Origin: Candidatus Bathyarchaeota archaeon
GTDB lineage: Archaea > Thermoproteota > Bathyarchaeia > TCS64
Assembly (NCBI GenBank): GCA_016867505.1
Contig: VGJH01000072.1
Coordinates: 1-6,708, forward strand
Direction: 5' to 3'
DNA length: 6,708 nt
Made by a program: the position numbers and the translations under genes. Shown in pieces: positions 4,568 through 6,708 of this stretch (position 1 is its first letter; each line of letters begins with the position of its first letter). Below the pieces are notes generated by a model. It saw only the letters and a list, made by a program, of their open reading frames with translations. It did no database searches and was not told where the DNA came from.

Positions 4568-5728
4568 TTGAGCATAATTATTGGCACCAGTGGTTGGAGT
4601 TATGATGAATGGATTGGACCATTTTATGATAAAAAAGAGGGAATGTTTAGTAATTATGCAAAAATATTCAATACCTCTGAGATTAATAGCACATTTTATA
4701 GTTATCCAACAGAAAGACTGGTTACAGGTTGGGTTAGATACGCTCCACCAAATTTCATATTTGCTGCTAAACTCCCGCAATTAATTACACATGATAAATG
4801 GTTGAAACTGGAGGAGGGAGTTGAAGATGATCTCTGGAAATTCTTAAATCTCATGCAACCACTTCAATCAAAACTAGGCCCAATGTTAATACAATTAAGG
4901 CCTAAATTCGAGTATGAAGCAAATTGTTCAGATCTAGAAAATTTTATTGAAATACTTCCAAAAAACCATGAATGGGCGGTGGAGTTTAGACATCCAAGTT
5001 GGCTTAGAGCGGAGACATACCAAATTTTATCAAAAAACAATGTTGCCTATTCAATCGTTGATGAACCTCTTCTTCCACCCGAAGTAAAAGTCACTGCTGA
5101 CTTTGCATACATTCGATGGCATGGTCATGGGAAAAAAATATGGTATGATTATGAGTATAATGAAAAACAATTAAAAGAATGGGTACCTAAAATTGAAGAA
5201 ACAAGAAGTAAAACAAAAAAAACCTATGGTTATTTTAATAATCATTATAATGCAAATGCTGTTAAAAATGCAGTCGAAATGTTACAAATGATGAACTCTT
5301 CTACTGAGGAACAAAACCAAATACTTGATAAAATTATTACAAATCGTGAAAAACCTAAAAAAATTGATTCAAATATTCAACCACTAACAAGTTATTCTTT
5401 GGGAGATATTGATCTAAGCATTTCAGATAGAATAATGCGTTTTACTGATTCAAGCAGGTTAGCTAGAGCAGAAGCTATTGAAGATGAATTAAAAATTATT
5501 CAATCATCAAATAAGCAAATTAAAGCAGAGATTAAAGATTATTTTATTGACATTGATATCGAAAATAAGAGTATCCGCCACAATTGTGATGATTGGCAAA
5601 AGGGAATTTTACAAAAACGGATGTGTAAGCATGTTAATTTATTATTTTTAAAGCTTCAGCCTGCTTTATCTAAAAAAATTCTTGACAAAATGTGGGAAGA
5701 TAGAGAGGATTGGAAATTTTCTGAATAA
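4568..5728 (+). CDS. DUF72 (YecE-like) TIM-barrel protein with C-terminal SWIM-like zinc finger
   Basis: A 386-residue two-domain protein. Residues 1 to about 240 are a DUF72/YecE barrel of unknown activity, shown by GTSGWSYDEW (6-15), STFYSYPT, the FAAKLP strand, LIQLRP, EFRHPSW (139-145), YIRWHGH (181-187) and YGYFNNHYNANA (220-231). Simple DUF72 proteins are usually about 240-300 residues, so the C-terminal portion of about 140 is an addition. It has a lysine-rich linker, a charged region and then H338-x-C340-x12-C353-x-H355, a SWIM-like zinc motif with His replacing the first Cys of the usual CxC...CxH, preceded by strands as in SWIM domains. SWIM domains bind nucleic acids or proteins. 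The start is TTG at 4568, with an in-frame TAA immediately before it; the family motif begins at residue 6, so little can be missing. It converges on dtdA with no intervening base. DUF72 is sure; the finger is well supported but variant. Confidence 0.88.
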   Translation: MSIIIGTSGWSYDEWIGPFYDKKEGMFSNYAKIFNTSEINSTFYSYPTERLVTGWVRYAPPNFIFAAKLPQLITHDKWLKLEEGVEDDLWKFLNLMQPLQSKLGPMLIQLRPKFEYEANCSDLENFIEILPKNHEWAVEFRHPSWLRAETYQILSKNNVAYSIVDEPLLPPEVKVTADFAYIRWHGHGKKIWYDYEYNEKQLKEWVPKIEETRSKTKKTYGYFNNHYNANAVKNAVEMLQMMNSSTEEQNQILDKIITNREKPKKIDSNIQPLTSYSLGDIDLSISDRIMRFTDSSRLARAEAIEDELKIIQSSNKQIKAEIKDYFIDIDIENKSIRHNCDDWQKGILQKRMCKHVNLLFLKLQPALSKKILDKMWEDREDWKFSE

Positions 5729-6556
5729 TTATTTGATAAAACAGGGGATACCCATTGCATCCATTCCATTCTGAATTATTTTTTTCTCCGAACTTTTTAA
5801 ACTGCTTTCAAGATAAGCAGCTTTTACTTCTCCAACACTTTTTTTAACCATTTGCTCAAACAAATCATCATTCAAATACTCAAGAGAATATTTTGCTGCA
5901 ATATGACCAAAAGCATACTGTTTCTCGTATACAGAAAACTTAGGGCAATAATGTCCTCCCCCAAAACCAATAACAACAGGAGCAGACTCTTCGGATTTTA
6001 GTCCAGCTATAATACAGTCAACTAAATAATTACATGCAACGTCATTCTTCCACTGTACCTCACTACTACCAACCTCAGCAAAGAAAAGCGGTGTTTTAAA
6101 TTGTGTAGGTGAATGATGAGTTGCTTCTAAACTGATTTGAAAGCCACTAGGAGGATTCTTTAATAGAGATAAGAAGACTCGTCTCAAGGGATTAGCTGGG
6201 ACAAATTGAAGTTCATGTGATCGACCCCCATATAATGCATCACCAAAATTCCCAGTTGCATGAACTGTTAAACTGGGTTGACCACTTTGAGCCCAATGTC
6301 GTGATGCAATTACATAGTAATCTATGTTATGTTTAGATGCGATTTCATCGTAATCAATTGGGTAAGGATTAGGTGTTGAAGGCACTTCATTTTTTCTTTC
6401 GGGAACAATAAATGGGTCTAAAATTATTAGGAAAATATCATCAAGTTTTAAAATTTTTTCAGTTTCATATTCATTAAATCCTTTCTTTTTAAAAAAATTA
6501 AGCATAGTCACTGCAGCTGGATCTGATAACGATAATGAAATTCCCTTGTTACCCAT
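5729..6556 (-). CDS. dtdA: D-aminoacyl-tRNA deacylase, archaeal DtdA/GEK1 type
   Basis: A zinc-dependent hydrolase that removes D-amino acids wrongly attached to tRNA, protecting translation and recycling the tRNA. The archaeal/plant GEK1 family is unrelated in fold to bacterial Dtd. Its 275 residues are normal for the family. Conserved blocks: SRHWAQSGQPSLTVHATGNF (85-104), EATHHSPT (144-151), FAEVGSSEVQW (159-169), GFGGGHYCPKF (197-207) and AFGHIAAKYSL (215-225). Histidines in these blocks are the likely zinc and catalytic residues. No gaps or missing blocks are seen. ATG at 6556 is preceded by GAGGT seven bases upstream, and a TATA-like box lies further up. It is monocistronic on the minus strand and abuts the DUF72-SWIM gene, stop codon to stop codon. 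Confidence 0.94.
   Translation of the reverse strand: MGNKGISLSLSDPAAVTMLNFFKKKGFNEYETEKILKLDDIFLIILDPFIVPERKNEVPSTPNPYPIDYDEIASKHNIDYYVIASRHWAQSGQPSLTVHATGNFGDALYGGRSHELQFVPANPLRRVFLSLLKNPPSGFQISLEATHHSPTQFKTPLFFAEVGSSEVQWKNDVACNYLVDCIIAGLKSEESAPVVIGFGGGHYCPKFSVYEKQYAFGHIAAKYSLEYLNDDLFEQMVKKSVGEVKAAYLESSLKSSEKKIIQNGMDAMGIPCFIK
5779..5785 (+). terminator. T7 run downstream of the DUF72-SWIM gene
   Basis: Seven consecutive T lie about 50 bases past the DUF72-SWIM stop codon, inside the 3' part of dtdA on the other strand. The genes have no intergenic space, so this is the nearest T-run that could end the plus-strand transcript. It could equally reflect the lysine codons of dtdA. Confidence 0.3.
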
Positions 6557-6563
6557 ATACTGT

Positions 6564-6568
6564 ACCTC
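6564..6568 (-). promoter_or_regulatory. Shine-Dalgarno for dtdA
   Basis: GAGGT on the minus strand lies seven bases before the ATG at 6556. It confirms that start and implies that the dtdA transcript has a leader. Confidence 0.65.
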
Positions 6569-6601
6569 AATATTATGAAAATTTTTAAACCCTTTTCATA
6601 T

Positions 6602-6613
6602 CTTTAAATAAAA
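6602..6613 (-). promoter_or_regulatory. TATA-box candidate for dtdA
   Basis: The minus strand reads TTTATTTAAAGA here. Transcription would start near 6580, leaving a leader of about 24 bases that contains the GAGGT ribosome site. A second AT-rich stretch near 6580-6590 is too close to the start codon to allow that leader. Confidence 0.45.
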
Positions 6614-6680
6614 TTAGTTTATTTCAATAAAAGTGAACCCATAACACGTAGTTTACCACCATCTAGTTAAGTAAACGCTG

Positions 6681-6691
6681 CTTTATTATAG
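6681..6691 (+). promoter_or_regulatory. TATA-like box pointing out of the window
   Basis: CTTTATTATAG is TATA-like and would start a rightward transcript at about 6710, just past the window. ATG at 6699 begins a frame that runs off the end after three codons, but it lies upstream of that predicted start, so it cannot be called a gene. The rest of 6557-6708 shows no coding frame or recognisable RNA. Confidence 0.3.
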
Positions 6692-6708
6692 GGTAAATAT
6701 GTTAGAGG

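Noticed and set aside
4560..4571. ATG-GAT-AAT-TGA mini-frame overlapping the DUF72 start, as a regulatory upstream ORF
   Set aside because: Only three codons, with no ribosome site. If the message begins near 4560 it may not even be included.
4525..4575. A possible C/D-box guide RNA before the DUF72 gene (TTGATGT and TTGATGG look like C boxes)
   Set aside because: Neither is a proper RUGAUGA and there is no CUGA D box at a useful distance.
4493..4784. Open frames on both strands inside and before the 5' part of the DUF72 gene (4493-4780 minus, 4581-4784 plus)
   Set aside because: Their translations match no family and they overlap the strongly conserved DUF72 barrel in other frames, so they are shadows of that gene.
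6575..6607. Short plus-strand frame starting with ATG upstream of dtdA
   Set aside because: About ten codons, with no ribosome site, and it overlaps the dtdA promoter region on the other strand.
6651..6676. GTTTAC/GTAAAC inverted repeat with a 14-base spacer
   Set aside because: A 6-base AT-rich stem with no T-run and no known motif is expected by chance.

Overview
The window is chromosomal DNA from an AT-rich archaeon. The evidence is a one-domain archaeal histone, the Nep1 (Emg1/Mra1) ribosome-biogenesis methyltransferase, a GEK1-type D-aminoacyl-tRNA deacylase, TATA-like boxes upstream of genes, short leaders and several TTG starts. No gene fixes the lineage. A TACK or Asgard archaeon would fit, but this is a guess. 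There are no mobile elements, CRISPR arrays, tRNAs or rRNAs. The window holds nine genes packed tightly, with convergent neighbours separated by 3, 18 and 0 bases.

Layout. (1) 62-2178, plus strand: a two-gene operon. The first gene encodes a short relative of the anaerobic ribonucleotide reductase NrdD that has lost both the catalytic cysteine and the radical glycine. The second encodes an NrdG2-type radical-SAM activase with an intact iron-sulfur motif. The genes overlap by 34 bases. (2) 2182-3044, minus strand: a histone gene coupled through a TAATG overlap to a SpoIIM/DUF95 membrane protein. (3) 3116-4032, plus strand: a small ferredoxin with seven cluster-ligand cysteines (7Fe type), then nep1. 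(4) 4051-4461, minus strand: a single-domain cupin. (5) 4568-5728, plus strand: a DUF72 (YecE-like) TIM barrel with a C-terminal SWIM-like zinc finger. (6) 5729-6556, minus strand: dtdA. (7) 6557-6708: an intergenic stretch with the dtdA promoter and possibly the start of another gene.

Most of these are housekeeping genes (tRNA proofreading, rRNA modification, chromatin, electron transfer) placed side by side without an obvious shared pathway. The part most likely to be undescribed is the first operon: a glycyl-radical-enzyme fold that can no longer carry the radical, kept next to what looks like a working activase. Second are the DUF72-SWIM fusion and the histone-SpoIIM coupling, including an unclear histone start that may be CTG and a sequence motif shared by the divergent histone and ferredoxin promoters.
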